DNA of 64,000 nucleotides from Apoderus coryli. Taxonomy: Eukaryota > Arthropoda > Insecta > Coleoptera > Attelabidae. Shown here piece by piece: positions 11,140 to 22,077 of the stretch. The position numbers were made by a program, and so were the translations under genes. The stretch is from NCBI GenBank assembly GCA_911728435.2, contig OU452216.1, forward strand, positions 5,096,342 to 5,160,341, given 5' to 3'. Below the pieces are notes generated by a model, which saw only the letters and a list, made by a program, of their open reading frames with translations, was not told where the DNA came from and did no database searches. Position 1 is the stretch's first letter; every line of letters starts with the position of its first letter.

Positions 11140-14100
11140 CTAAAAGAGAAACATTTGGTTTCATTGTAAAGTATAATAGACTGCACAAAAGAACCAAAGC
11201 GAGAGCGGAGAGAACGCTTATGTTACTCAGACGCTCTCATGGAAATACATGGGGACTAAAACTGGTACTTGGTAGACGAAGATGAAACAGCATATCACCT
11301 TTGCTGAGTTGGACGGGGACGCTTAGCTATCATAGGAGCGTTGATGGAAGGAGTACAAACAATAGCATTTGCCGATGATTTGGGCATCTTGATCACGGCA
11401 GACTGGTTTACAAAGTAGAGGATTCACTAGAAGTCGTGCAAGACTTGATGACACTAAATAGACTTGAATTAGCTAAAGAAAAAACAGAGGCAATAATTCT
11501 AGGATCAAGAAGTATCGTTCAGTTTTGAATCCTTTGAAATCCTACCTAAAAGAACAATCAAATATCTGGGAATAACTTTCGATAACGATTTAAGTTTCGG
11601 TCCTCATATACTGGAATCAGTAAAAAAGGATGAGAAAAGAACCATGACATTGTGCAGAATCCTACCCAATCTGGGAGGAACTGGACGCACAATTACAGAA
11701 ATACCACCGGTGGACCTAATGGTAGAGTAAAAAAAGTGGGAAAAGATAAGATTTAAACTGAGCTAAAAATAAACCACCACTTAAATGAAGGAAACATCAT
11801 TGACATTATGCTCGAATCTAAAGAGAAATGGACAGAAATACATAAACTTATCAAAGAAATTATGAAGAACAAAGAGGGAAGAAAGAGATAGAAAAAGAAT
11901 CCGAAGCCCGCATCCCTAATCATTTTAGAATGGAAGGGGGACGTAGGGACATACAAAAATCGGGGCAAATCGGGACCTCTCAAACCCCATTTAATGCCCC
12001 GGAGTCTGCGCTGGGCTGGTCTAAAAGAAGGGCAGGAGAACTCCTGAGGCACCGGGCCAAAAGCGAGCACAGATATTGGCAGGAACATGGTAAGAAATTC
12101 ATAACTGGTACAGCATCAAAACGCACTGGAAAACTGCTAACATTACGCAGGAGTCAGCTGCGACTACCATAGGGTTCAACCAATGTAACTAATTAGTTTG
12201 GTTTGGCCCTATTATGTATGGCAAATATTCAAAAGCAAATTATAACCACAAAACTTTAATTACAGGGACATGTTTCGGAGTTTTAACTCCATCATCAGCG
12301 TTATCAAAAATAACACACACATTGTTGTGAAGGAAGAGATCAAAACACATTGTAATTGATATTTTGCATTTTTTATGCATTTTAATGTTTTTCTGTATAT
12401 TTTTGTACAAAGCTGCATATAGTGTTTAATTTACGTCCAAAAGTGTACCTAATATAATGTAAATTAAAGATAATAATAATAAACATATATAATAATAATT
12501 TATGCATATTTTTCAATTTGTTTGCATATTTTTCAATTATTTTGAATATTTTTCAATTTTTTGTCATATTTTTCAATTTTTTGTCATAATTTTAAATTTT
12601 TTCGCATATTTTTCATAATTTTTGAATATTTTTCAATTGTTTGCCATATTTTTCAATTTTTTTGCATATTTTTCAATTTTATTGCATATTTTTCAATTTT
12701 TTTGAATATTTTTAAATTTTTTGCCATATTTTTCAATTTTTTGTGATAATTTTAAATTTGTTTGCATATTTTTCAATTTTTTGTCATAATTTTAAATTTT
12801 TTAGCATATTTTTCAATTTTTTTTAATATTTTTAAACTTTCTGCCATATTTTTCAATTTATTGTCATAATTTTAAATTTTTTTGCATATTTTTAAATTTT
12901 TTTGAATATTTTTCAATTTTTTGTGATAATTTTAAATTTGTTTGCATATTTTTCAATTTTTTGTCATAATTTTAAATTTTTTAGCATATTTTTCAATTTT
13001 TTTTAATATTTTTAAACTTTTTGCCATATTTTTCAATTTTTTGTCATAATTTTAAATTTTTTTGTATATTTTTAAATTTTTTTGAATATTTTTAAATTTT
13101 TTGCCATATTTTTCATTTTTTAATATTTTTAAATTTTTTGCCATATTTTTCAATTTTTGTCATAATTTTAAATTTTTTGCATATTTTTCAATTTTTTTTT
13201 ATATTTTTCAATTTTTTGCCATATTTTTGAATTTTTTTGCATATTTTTCAATTTTTTTTAATATTTTTTGCCATATTTTTCAATTTTTTTGCACATTTAT
13301 TTCAGATTATTGGGCAAATTTGCCCTTCTTTAGATATTACACTCCACTGCATCCTATGGATTGTTTTCTTTAATAACAACATTTATAATTCTAGTGTACA
13401 AATACTATTGAATTCCGGAACGGTTTTTATTTCCCCAGCTGTGAAAGAAATTGATAAATCGCTACTCACCTATTGAATACTTTTCCATTTTTCATATAAT
13501 CTCCATCATATTTGGATGAACATTGATTTTCTCCTTTAGTTAATACTGGTGGCATAGCATCATACATAAATTTCCTACCCAGTTCATCACCAGCTAAGTC
13601 AATATCGATGTAGTTTATCAATTTTTTCATTAAATCTTTAGTTTTTAGCAATATTTCCCTTCGAACTTCAGACTTTGAACTTTGATTCACACAACCAACA
13701 TGTTTCAAGTAGTTTATAGGTAAACCTTTCCTAAAAAGAATGACATGTTTTATTCTAGCTAGTGCGTACAGGGTGGGCACTCTATTAGGGGACAGCTCCT
13801 TTGCTCAGAAACTAATGTTTTAAAGAAATTTTTAAATTATTTGAGTAGTTAGATTTATTTTTTAATTTTTGGGACGGTTGAGAAAGTTTGTAACGAAGTT
13901 ACTTTTATTTTCCGATTTAAATCTACGACGTTCCTTTTATTTTCCGTTTTAATTCTTCTCCTTTCAATTAAGTGGCAAAGATTAGGTTGTGCAATTTTTG
14001 ATCATCGCTCTGCTGGCACTCCTCTAACCGAAAACGGAAATTAGCCGCCACGCATCTACACATCTCTCTGGAAATGGCGGCCATTTCGGTGCATATGTTG

Positions 14101-17100
14101 TGCTTCAATTGCAGTAGAGTTCTGAGTACGTATAACCTCAAAAATGTCCAACTTTAGGATACAGCTGTCAGTTGCCATATTGCAACACCAGGATTGCCAA
14201 ATCCCGAAATATAAAAGACAACCCTCGTATCCCCATCCCGATCGGGGCTTCTAGAAGACCAGTTGATGGTGCCTCAACGAGAGATCACTTTTTCTGGGAA
14301 AAGTAGAGTGACAACCGCACAACGATTCGTTGGAGATGTGGCAAGTGGCCCCATCTTCAAACTACTGCAGTTGGGGAACCAAAAAGTTCCTTAAAATATC
14401 GCAATACCGTTCACTGTTTACCGTAAGTGTTCGCCCGCGCCGGTCCACGAAAAATAAGACCCAATGATGCCTTCACCAGACATGACAGTTCATTCATGGT
14501 CGTTCATGTTCGTCTCTCGGAGTTTCGTTGGCCCAGTAGCGGTAGTTCTGTTTGTTTACGTGCCCGTTTAAGTGAAAGCTTGCTCCGTCACTAAACATAA
14601 TGTTTGGGAAGCCTTGAAAGGTAGCTTAAGAAAATGTTTGAGAAATACCGAACGAAGTTAATTTTAGTATTTTGACCAACGTTACTGGCTATAACTGCTG
14701 TTATTTGCGCGTCTGGCCCATTCGACCTTGAATCGAGATCGCCCGATTTGAACCCCTTAGACTTCTTTCTATGGGGACATCTCCAAAACCATGTTTACCT
14801 AAATAAGCCACAGAATTTAGATGAATTAAGGCACCGTTTATGGAAAGGTTGTAGATTGTTTTTCGGAGTCGTTCAGGCGGTTTGGCCTCCCCTCACTTCG
14901 ACCTGCAGAAGATCTTTTGTGAATGACTCTAATCTATGAATTGCCCAGCTGTCCCACACTTTTCATAAAGTTGATGATTTCTCTGGGGGCTAAATTCCTT
15001 GCCTCGTCGGGTGTTAGGGTCACCCCTCCAAGGTGTTTTAGCCTTTTGCATAAAAGTGCCATGCATTTGCAGGGCACGTGTTCTGTTGTCTCTGTTGGGT
15101 CTTCGTAAAACCGACAAGTGTCGTCCTCGGTTAGGCCCATCTTTTTGAGATGGTACTTCACTGGATGGTGTCCCGTAAAAAGGCCTGTAATTCGCCTTAG
15201 GTCGCTTCTCTCCAGTTGGATAAGCTTCCCTGCGTTGGCCTCTGAAGGTTTGATAAACCTTTTTGATTGTCTTGGGCCTGGAGTGTTTCTCCAGTAGGAC
15301 TTAAGTTGTTCCTTTTCCCATCTCCGAAGTTCTTCCTTCATATGGCTTTTTGGAAGGCCAAAGATGGGTTCCGGGCCGCAGAACGGAGCGTTTGCGCCCT
15401 CTTTTGCAAGTTGGTCCGCCGCTTCGTTCCCCTCTATGCCTTCATGTCCTGGCACCCATGTCAGAGTAATCTTTTTCCCCTGAGCTGCCAGTTGCTTTAG
15501 GGTCTGTTTGCATTCCCATGCTAGCTTTGACGTGAAGGTGTAAGACCTCAGTGCTTTTAACGCAGCTTGACTGTCTGACATAATATTGATCTGCCGTTCC
15601 GGGATGCCTCTCTACAGGCATTCTTGAGCACAACGATTAATAGCGTTGATCTCTGCTTGGAATATAGTGGGACTTTTCCCGAGAGATTCAGAGAGCCTGC
15701 AATTTGGCCCGTATACTCCCATACCTGTGTTCCCTTCTATTCCTTTTGAACCGTCCGTATACCAGACGGATGTATTTTCTGGGAATCGTGGTTCCTCATT
15801 TAGCCAATTTTGACGGTCTGCAATGAGCACTTCAAATGGGATTTCAAAATCATGTTTGCGTGGCAAAGCGTCCGACGGTTTTCTTCCTGAATGGAAAGGT
15901 TAGTCCCTTCCCACTTTGAGCAACTGCTCTAGATAGTCCTCCCAAAAACAAAATTAGTTACATGACAGATGATGGCTACAAAATGGCTAAACATAAATCA
16001 AAACTGACGTGTCTCCCTCTCGTTCCGTGACTTCGCAGCGAGTGGATTGCCGCGAAAAAAAAGGTTATAGGGTTCTTAAAAAATTGTAAAATAAACAATT
16101 TTGAAAAAACATCGAAAGATAGCTTTTTGTCTAACAAACGCGGATATAAAAAATTGCTGAAATTGAAGCGAATGCTGTATTGAGAAAACTAAGGAACCTA
16201 GAAATCTAAAAGATTATATACATATATAGGGCGACCCATTTAAAATTCTGGAGTTAATGTCACTTTTCTGATGCCCTGTATTATTAACATTGTATTGTAT
16301 TTATCTTAAATAAGAATTAAAGTTAAGCTAGGAGGCTTATCGCCTTTAGTGTACTGTGATCACAATAAAGTCATTATTATACCAACCTGAATTCAATGTC
16401 GGATTCAGCGGCCTTCTTCAAAGCATGCGGTACAATCCTATCAAGTAAATCAACGTAAGCTGTGTGCTGATATACAGATATGGTTATGTGAAGTGAATGT
16501 GCATCGGGATCTGTACGCCCTTCATGTATCGTACCTCTAGGAAAATATAGCAGATCCCCAGCATTGACAGTCACTTCCATAAATGGATCTCCTATATCAT
16601 CTGCATTTAAATTCGGACTAGAATTCCTAGCCAAAACATCCGATCCCCTAAAAGTAATCTTATATTTATATATATACACAGCAGGGTGTTACAGAATGTT
16701 GTGAAGATAATTTAAGGCCAGAATCTACGTCAAAAAGTACGTATGTATTGATTAGAGTTCCCAAAATCAATTGCGCATTACTGACAGAAGTGTCTTTGAA
16801 GTACAATGACAGCTGACGTGTATACTGTCGAAAATGTCAAACTCCAAGATGGCTATGACAAATTTGACCTTGTACTACCAGTGTTGCCAGTTCGCAATAC
16901 ACTAGTATGAAAAGAAGTTTATATATAGACATGTTGAAGTTGCTGTGGAAAATATTCAATTAGGTGAGTTGTGGTGAAACTTACTTGGGTTTATATAATT
17001 TCCAATGCTTCCGCCCTTCGAGCTGAACAATAAACGCTTCAATGTCATCATAATGTGGAGCAAACCCTTGGCTACCAGGTGGTGTCAAATAAATATTTGC

Positions 17101-18166
17101 CCCTACCATCGTACCAAAGTATTCTTGTAAATTACTTATTAAAATACGAACATTTCCAGCGTATGTCTGTGGATTCAATATTCGAATACTACATCCATTT
17201 AAGTAGTAATCCCATAACGCAGCTGGCACAGCTCTTCCTTCAAGATTATGTACTTCTTTTACACCATTCTCATAGGACACTACATCTACATTTCTTGTGT
17301 AATGCAACGAATTTTCTCGTAGAATTGAATCTAATTGGTCACTACTCAGAATTCCAGAGTAATAATTTGGTTGTTTTCTCTCAATATGCAAAATTTCTTT
17401 TTCCCAGTATTTTCTAAAGAAAACCTTAGAGGATACAGGCGATAGGAACCATTTCAGTGCATTAGAAGCGTCTTTTTCCGGATTGTCAGTATTTACAAAC
17501 GTATTTCTTTCGTCTAAACACTGATTCACGTCTATTTGAGGGACTAACATTGGTGCTTCATCAATGTCAGAATGTTCTTTGCCATTTTGATTCACAGAAC
17601 TTGCGACCTTTTTTTGTTTTTTAGTTTTTTTCTTCTTAGCTATAACTACCTCTGTTTTCTTGTTTCTGGTTTCCTTAACCTTTTTGGGTTTATCTACAAT
17701 AAATAAAATTAAATCGTGAACATATTTACTTACTTCAGCACAGCAGCGATAAAAATATAAGTATGTACCTATTGTTCGCGAAGAATTTAAAATGTAAATA
17801 CCTACTGGGTAGAAACAAGTGCATATTAGAAACACTCCTACTGTACCACACTGGCAATTATGTCTCACGTGTATGATTATCTATTTACTTACTTGTAACT
17901 GGTTCATGCTTTAGTTTATCACGTGTAATCTTCTCAACATGTTTTCGTGTTTTAGCTGCTTTCTTTAATTTGTTGCTGTGTTCAAGTTTCTTACCAACCT
18001 TTTTTGTTGCTTTTTTTATTTGTTCCTTCTCCTTTTTGAGCTTTTTTACCAATGAACCATCATCCTTGTTTAAAGTTTTCAATTTTTGCTTATTAGTTGT
18101 CTTTGGTTTCTTTTTGGGCTTATTTTGTTGATACATAGCAAATGCCGATATTGGTGAATTCGCCAT
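10782..18166 (-). CDS. NO66: NO66/RIOX1-type JmjC ribosomal oxygenase, five exons
   Basis: Five exons on the minus strand are 18166-17893, 17693-16985, 16647-16387, 13730-13470 and 11139-10782. They join in frame to 620 codons plus TAG, and every junction has GT and AG ends with matching phase. NO66 enzymes are nucleolar Fe(II)/2-oxoglutarate oxygenases that hydroxylate a histidine of ribosomal protein uL2 and have been reported to act on histone H3. The first exon is lysine-rich, as expected of a nucleolar protein. The cupin region contains the iron triad as H305-x-D307 (in FAPHYDDIEAF) and H369 (in PRGTIHEG). The last two exons encode the dimerisation and winged-helix part (EFRKGLPINYL, LWERGL). 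The length matches fly and human proteins of about 640 aa. The start is the first ATG of exon 1. Introns 3 and 4 hold transposons and a satellite. The family assignment is secure, but expression is not shown. Confidence 0.93.
11330..11730 (+). pseudogene. R1-like LINE reverse transcriptase fragment in NO66 intron 4
   Basis: The plus strand reads GVQTIAFADDLGILITA (intact FADD box), then in shifted frames SLEVVQDLMTLNRLELAKEK and KRTIKYLGITFDNDLSFGPH. The order fits the palm and thumb of R1/LOA-group LINEs. It has frameshifts and stops. The adjoining sequence to about 12170 is not identified. Confidence 0.7.
12240..12345 (-). repeat. Dispersed repeat end with hammerhead-like core
   Basis: The minus strand from 12298 reads CTGATGA, then T, then a GGAG/CTCC stem, then GAAAC and ATGTCC. 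The pattern is that of a hammerhead core with one extra base before stem II. Confidence 0.4.
12500..13300. repeat. AT-rich minisatellite in NO66 intron 4
   Basis: About forty degenerate copies of an 18- to 20-bp unit close to atatttttcaattttttgc. Copies alternate between tttcaatttt and tttaaatttt versions. A longer block near 12733-12880 recurs near 12925-13060. Open frames rich in F and I across it are artefacts of composition. Confidence 0.9.
13470..13730 (-). CDS. NO66: NO66 exon 4
   Basis: This 261-nt exon starts after ttctttttag and ends at gtgagt. It encodes the GLPINYL and MPPVLTK segments typical of the post-cupin dimerisation region. The exon is isolated between a 2.7-kb and a 2.3-kb repeat-filled intron and is easily missed by gene finders. 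Confidence 0.88.
13767..13830 (+). repeat. Transposon end shared with 541-596
   Basis: The segment tacagggtgggcactc with ctattaggggacag, followed by ctcagaaact, is the inverted-orientation match of 541-596. Confidence 0.5.
13865..14700 (-). pseudogene. Mariner family A remnant in NO66 intron 3
   Basis: The minus strand shares long blocks with the plus-strand copy at 37362-38230 (for example around 14380-14560) and with 22078-22715. It is interrupted near 14110-14221 by the terminal segment of another mariner (family C). No intact frame remains. Confidence 0.7.
14110..14221 (-). mobile_element. Mariner family C terminal fragment
   Basis: The segment ends tcccgaaatataaaagacaa, a terminal repeat also seen at 29997-30223 and 47087-47189. 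It sits inside the family A remnant. Confidence 0.7.
14730..14845 (+). pseudogene. Mariner transposase C-terminal fragment
   Basis: It encodes PDLNPLDFFLWGHLQNHVYL, which holds the final aspartate box of a mariner-like transposase, and then NKPQNLDEL. It is opposite in strand to the family A remnant next to it. Confidence 0.75.
14849..15945 (-). pseudogene. RNase H-encoding LINE (family B), 3' part, in NO66 intron 3
   Basis: The minus strand encodes an RNase H domain ([65 protein letters not shown]) and a cysteine-containing tail ending [12 protein letters not shown] frameshift lies near 15605. RNase H after RT marks the I/R1-related LINE groups. Two closely similar copies lie at 46040-46968 and 57458-58043, and all share the 3' end gactccgaaaaacaatcta. 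Confidence 0.85.
16387..16647 (-). CDS. NO66: NO66 exon 3, second half of JmjC/cupin domain
   Basis: This 261-nt exon has acceptor ttttag and donor gttggt. It includes PRGTIHEG, which holds the third iron ligand (H369), followed by HSLHITISVYQ. It follows exon 2 through a 337-bp intron that carries a MITE. Confidence 0.9.
16676..16915 (+). mobile_element. MITE in NO66 intron 2
   Basis: Starts near gcagggtgttacagaatgtt and ends near gttgccagttcgcaatacac. A longer reverse-complement copy lies at 29440-29718. There is no coding capacity. The element fills most of the 337-bp intron. Confidence 0.75.
16985..17693 (-). CDS. NO66: NO66 exon 2, first half of JmjC/cupin domain
   Basis: This 709-nt exon is preceded by the acceptor tttattgtag. 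It carries the ALKWFLSPVSSKVFFRKYWE start of the cupin_4 domain and ends just after the HxD iron motif. Upstream coding-looking sequence to 17868 on this strand is intronic read-through and is not part of the protein. Confidence 0.9.
17893..18166 (-). CDS. NO66: NO66 exon 1, lysine-rich N-terminus
   Basis: This exon encodes residues 1-91, about one third lysine, with no recognisable fold. It is probably a nucleolar targeting and RNA-binding tail. The exon ends ACAA before a consensus donor gtaagt. It joins exon 2 in phase 1, giving P-V-T-N-K-P across the junction. Confidence 0.88.
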
Positions 18167-18169
18167 ATT

Positions 18170-19334
18170 TAAGAATTTGTTATTTAAAAAACAAAGGCGA
18201 AACTCTTATGTTAATTAATTAATTAATAGATAAAAATATTCAACTTTAAAGTAATAGAACTCATATGGGGTGTAAAGTTATCAAAAAGTGTGAAATAAAT
18301 GTAAGGTTAAGTAATCGTTAGAAGTTAGGTTAGGCTTTATCTTGATTCTTCTTCGCTCTTACTAGTTTTTACAAAAGTGTCAATCGAATATGTAAAAGGA
18401 CTGTGTGTCAGACAAGTGAGTGAAAATTGCTGATATTTTGTGTATTAACAAGAAACTCTATGACAAATAGAGGTAAAATATTGCACATAAATCGCTTGCT
18501 TATTTATCATAACAGCTAGCTGACAAAACAGTTGTTTATCCTCAAAATGCCAATGATAATTTTCAGAATATTCTGTTCCTTTTACTACTTTATCTTGTGT
18601 TGAAGTTGAAGTCTAACCCCTAATGATTAAGTTTGACACAGACTTCGAGAAGGGACGTTCCTTGTCAAAGTTTCTGCTATCTCAACGTTGCCAACTCGAG
18701 GCTTATGTCCCGATTTGACGGATTTTCAGGTTATGCAAGGGAACAAAGGGATATTGAGGTCGTTTTTTTTATTTTTTTTAGGAAAAAGTCAACATTATTT
18801 ATTGTCCTATATGTAACAAACCTTTCTTTATTCTTATTTTTACTCGATTATTTATTTATTCTTTGTGTGTCGTATCTGATAAAATATAATTTAATTATTG
18901 AGAGATACGTACCTACTTTTTTGATTCGAATTGTTTCTTTCTAGAAAAACTAAAATGAACAATGAAAAGAACATACAAACCAATCCGGTTTGCTTAAAGA
19001 AACTCCCTCTTCTTCAATAATTAGAAAAAATGGACAATAACGTCTATGCACGTACGACAGTGTCACAGTAGATTGGCAACACTGCCCACTATGGTATTTA
19101 CTGTTTAGCCTGTTTACTGTTTAGTATTTTCTGTTATGGTTTGTTAATTTGTTGTGAAATTGTGAAAAAGAATCTAATAAGCATAAAAATATTATCATAC
19201 CAAGTAAATAACAGGAATAATAACTTAAGGTGAGAAGGAACTCTATTATACATAGATAAACACGGTTAACACAAATTACTTACTGCGTGTTCTTTGTCCA
19301 CATTCTTAGATTATTGTTGTGTTTTATCCTACAG
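18170..19334. promoter_or_regulatory. Divergent promoter region between NO66 and Yippee-like 5
   Basis: This stretch of about 1.2 kb separates the NO66 start (minus) from the first coding exon of the Yippee-like gene (plus). It has no transposon-like coding matches, unlike most of the window. It must hold the NO66 promoter and the non-coding first exon and promoter of the Yippee-like gene. An acceptor (tttatcctacag, ending 19334) shows that the second gene has an upstream untranslated exon. No clear TATA box was identified. Confidence 0.5.
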
Positions 19335-19344
19335 GAATCTAATA

Positions 19345-20061
19345 ATGGGTCGTATATTTTTGGAACATATGGGAGGCAGTCGGCTGTTTTCCTGTGCCCA
19401 GTGCGACGCTAATTTAACCAATAGATCGGAATTAATAAGCACTAGATTTACTGGTGCTACTGGGCGAGCATTTTTGTTTAATCGAGTGGTAAATTTAACT
19501 TATAGCGAAGTGCAGGATCGAGTTATGCTAACGGGGAGACACATGGTATGTAGTTTTATCATTTCAAAACATTTGATACTTATTTTGGTAAAAGAAATTT
19601 TAGATTCAGTGATTCATTTCTTGAGTGTTAGCGTTTTGTTACTGTAGGATTTTAGACATGAAGTGGATTTTTATTCCCTATCTTGAGAGGAAATTTAATA
19701 TTTTCTCTGCACATCCGTTTTTGATGAGTATTTAGCAGGTTTTCCGACCTCATATTCTTCTGAGAACTTGCAGACACGCGGAGAAACAACATACCACTAC
19801 CAGAACTGTCTTGGAGCGTGAAATATAATGGAAATAGTCGACATTTTGGTGTTAAATAATTTTAAGGTTATAATTTTGTAGGTGCGCGACGTTTCCTGCA
19901 AGTCCTGCGATTCTAAATTGGGCTGGATGTATGAGTTCGCAACGGAAGATGGACAAAAATATAAGGAAGGTCGTATTATATTGGAGCGAGCATTAGTAAC
20001 GGAAAACGAGGGTTTAGAAAGCGAAAGAGATAGAGAACGACACGAAAGAAGACAAAATTAA
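19345..20061 (+). CDS. YPEL5: Protein yippee-like 5 (YPEL5), two coding exons
   Basis: Coding exons 19345-19545 and 19882-20061 join in phase 0 to 126 codons plus TAA. The intron begins gtatgt and ends ttttgtag. The product starts [11 protein letters not shown] and contains two CxxC pairs, CAQC near residue 17 and CKSC in exon 2. These are the zinc knuckle of the Yippee/Mis18 fold. YPEL5 (vertebrate form 121 aa) associates with the CTLH ubiquitin-ligase complex and localises to nucleus and centrosome. The charged tail ([12 protein letters not shown]) is longer than in vertebrates. The start follows a splice acceptor 10 bases upstream, so the preceding exon is untranslated. Confidence 0.95.
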
Positions 20062-20096
20062 TAAATCTTAATGTAAGTTTAAAATTCATTTGATTT

Positions 20097-20102
20097 AATA
20101 AA
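20097..20102 (+). terminator. Candidate YPEL5 polyadenylation signal
   Basis: AATAAA lies 36 bases after the YPEL5 stop codon, followed by T-rich sequence. Confidence 0.55.
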
Positions 20103-20329
20103 ATTTTGTTAACGAAATTATTTATTTATTTTTATTTTATCAACTGGCAAATTCTTTTTTATACAGGGTGTTAAAAAAGTCATGATTTGTATCCCACTCC
20201 TGATTAATTGTTCTTATTGGTAAATTTTGTTAGCAACCTTTCAGTAAGCGTTTTTATTGTGATTAAAACAGGGGCGTGCTAATACAGATTAATAATTTTC
20301 AAGTCTGGAAACAAAAATGACGTGTCAAA

Positions 20330-21480
20330 CTACCCAAGCTTTTTGAGAAGTTAATAACAAGATACTTAACAACTTTATTTAAGCCAATTATAATCGACGG
20401 ACAGTTCAGCTTCCAGTCCGGTCGCTCCACTGGGCTTAACCTACTTGAATATACAAATTATTTGTCATGAGCCTTGGAGTATTCATTTAGAGAGCTTGTG
20501 CTTGTAATTCAATGCCAAGGTCAAGGGCTTTGTTTCTGCTGAGATAAAAGTATCATCTGGCGTCCCCCAGGGATCGCACTTGCGACCACTGTTTTTTAAT
20601 ATTTTCGTTAATGACATCGCCAGATGTTTTACTTCGAGCGATTTTCTCTTGTTCGCTGATGACCTCAAACTATTTACGATAGTCAACAAAACTGAAGATT
20701 GCGAGAGATTGCAGTCTGATCTCGGGGCTCTTCACGTGTGGTGTGTTGGGAATGATATGCATCTGAATGTTGATAAGTGTTGTTTTATGTCCTTTTCGAG
20801 ATCAAGACGGACCACTCTTTCGATTACCAGACTTCCCTTAAATTGGTTACTACAGTTAAGGATCTTGCGAGTCATGCTTGATAGTGGTTTGACCTTTATT
20901 CCACATATAACTTCAATGGTCTCAAGGTCTCTGAAGGTTCTTGGCTTCATTAAGCGTTGCTCACGGGAGTTCACACATGTCGATTCTCTGAGGCTTCTTT
21001 ACACAAGTTTGGTCAGACCGTGTCTTGAGTACGCGTCGGCTGTCTGGTCTCCACATTATACTGTGCATCTAGTAAAAATTGAGTAGGTACAGCACAAATT
21101 TCGTAGATACCTAGCCTACAAACTGCATATAGACTTTATTTTTGAGAATTGTTTTGAATTATATGCCGAGTTAGAGTCTTACTTTGGCTTTGACACGCTG
21201 GGTGATCGACGACAGAGACATGATTTGATTTTATTGTATCACCTTATAAATGGAAGGTTGAATTGTCCTGATCTTTTGGGCAAGATTGGAATTCATGTTC
21301 CATGAGTATGTTTCACCAGACACATTCCAGAACAAATTATGGTTGCAATTCATTTTTGGCGCGCTCAATGCGTCTCGCCAATGACAGTGAAGAGACACTG
21401 GATTTTGTTGTCCCGAGAAATACCTTTTTGGGTTCAGTAGGGCACCTCTTTGATAATTGATACGTTGTGTTGTACCATAT
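20330..21480 (+). pseudogene. LINE reverse transcriptase remnant (Jockey/CR1-like, family A)
   Basis: Reads [23 protein letters not shown] (intact catalytic box), LHVWCVGNDMHLNVDKCCFM and LVRPCLEYASAVWSP, then a frameshifted C-terminus. It ends before a TAA microsatellite near 21520. The 5' part is missing or scrambled. Confidence 0.8.
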
Positions 21481-21516
21481 TGCTTTATAATAGTGAAGTA
21501 TTGTTCGTGTAGATTA

Positions 21517-21757
21517 TTATATAATAATAATAATCTTTATTCAGTCAGTAACATACATCGCTCATACAATACTCAGTATATATAAACAACATACAGTTAC
21601 TCCCCGAAAAGGCAGAAGTGAGACTACGCTTAAGGTGCCCCGAGAATGCAGAAATTGAATTACCTTTGCATTGAGGGGAGAGGGCATTATATAACCTTGC
21701 TATATCGACTGTAAAGCTTCTCTCAAATATACCAGTTCGATGAACATTATCCATTCC
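21517..21757 (-). pseudogene. LINE 3' end on the opposite strand
   Basis: The minus strand encodes a short LINE C-terminus (RTGIFERSFTVDIARLYNAL) followed by an ATT-rich tail. It appears inserted in the 3' untranslated part of the plus-strand LINE, which may resume to about 21895 (gggcgtttgcccgtaaataa). Confidence 0.65.
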
Positions 21758-22077
21758 ATTTTATTTGTGATTGATTTTTATTTGACATTTTTCGATTGTC
21801 TAATTCTTTTGAAGTGTTTTATTGTAGAACTATTTATATTTATTGTACTTTTGTATAAAATGGGCGTTTGCCCGTAAATAAATAACTAAATAAAAATAAA
21901 ACTTTGTTTCAGCTGAAGATATTTGCTCTTGGAGATTGAAGTTCTAGGTAAGGCATTGAACGATTCAACATAAGAAGACCCTGGGATTATTAATGGTCAG
22001 GAATATGCTGTGCTACAGTGGATTTAATCAATATACCATACTATTATATACATATGAGTAATTTAATATATGATCAT

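Noticed and set aside
12561..13476. Open frames rich in phenylalanine and isoleucine
   Set aside because: They are produced by the AT-rich satellite units and show no family resemblance or start context.
14236..14252. Short ccgatcgg palindrome as a regulatory site
   Set aside because: Short and located inside mariner debris.
17055..17417. Plus-strand open frame of 120 codons
   Set aside because: It is antisense to NO66 exon 2, which has family motifs and splice phase support.
16985..17868. Long NO66 frame taken as a separate gene starting at 17868
   Set aside because: A splice acceptor at 17694-17695 and phase agreement with exon 1 show that 17694-17868 is intron.
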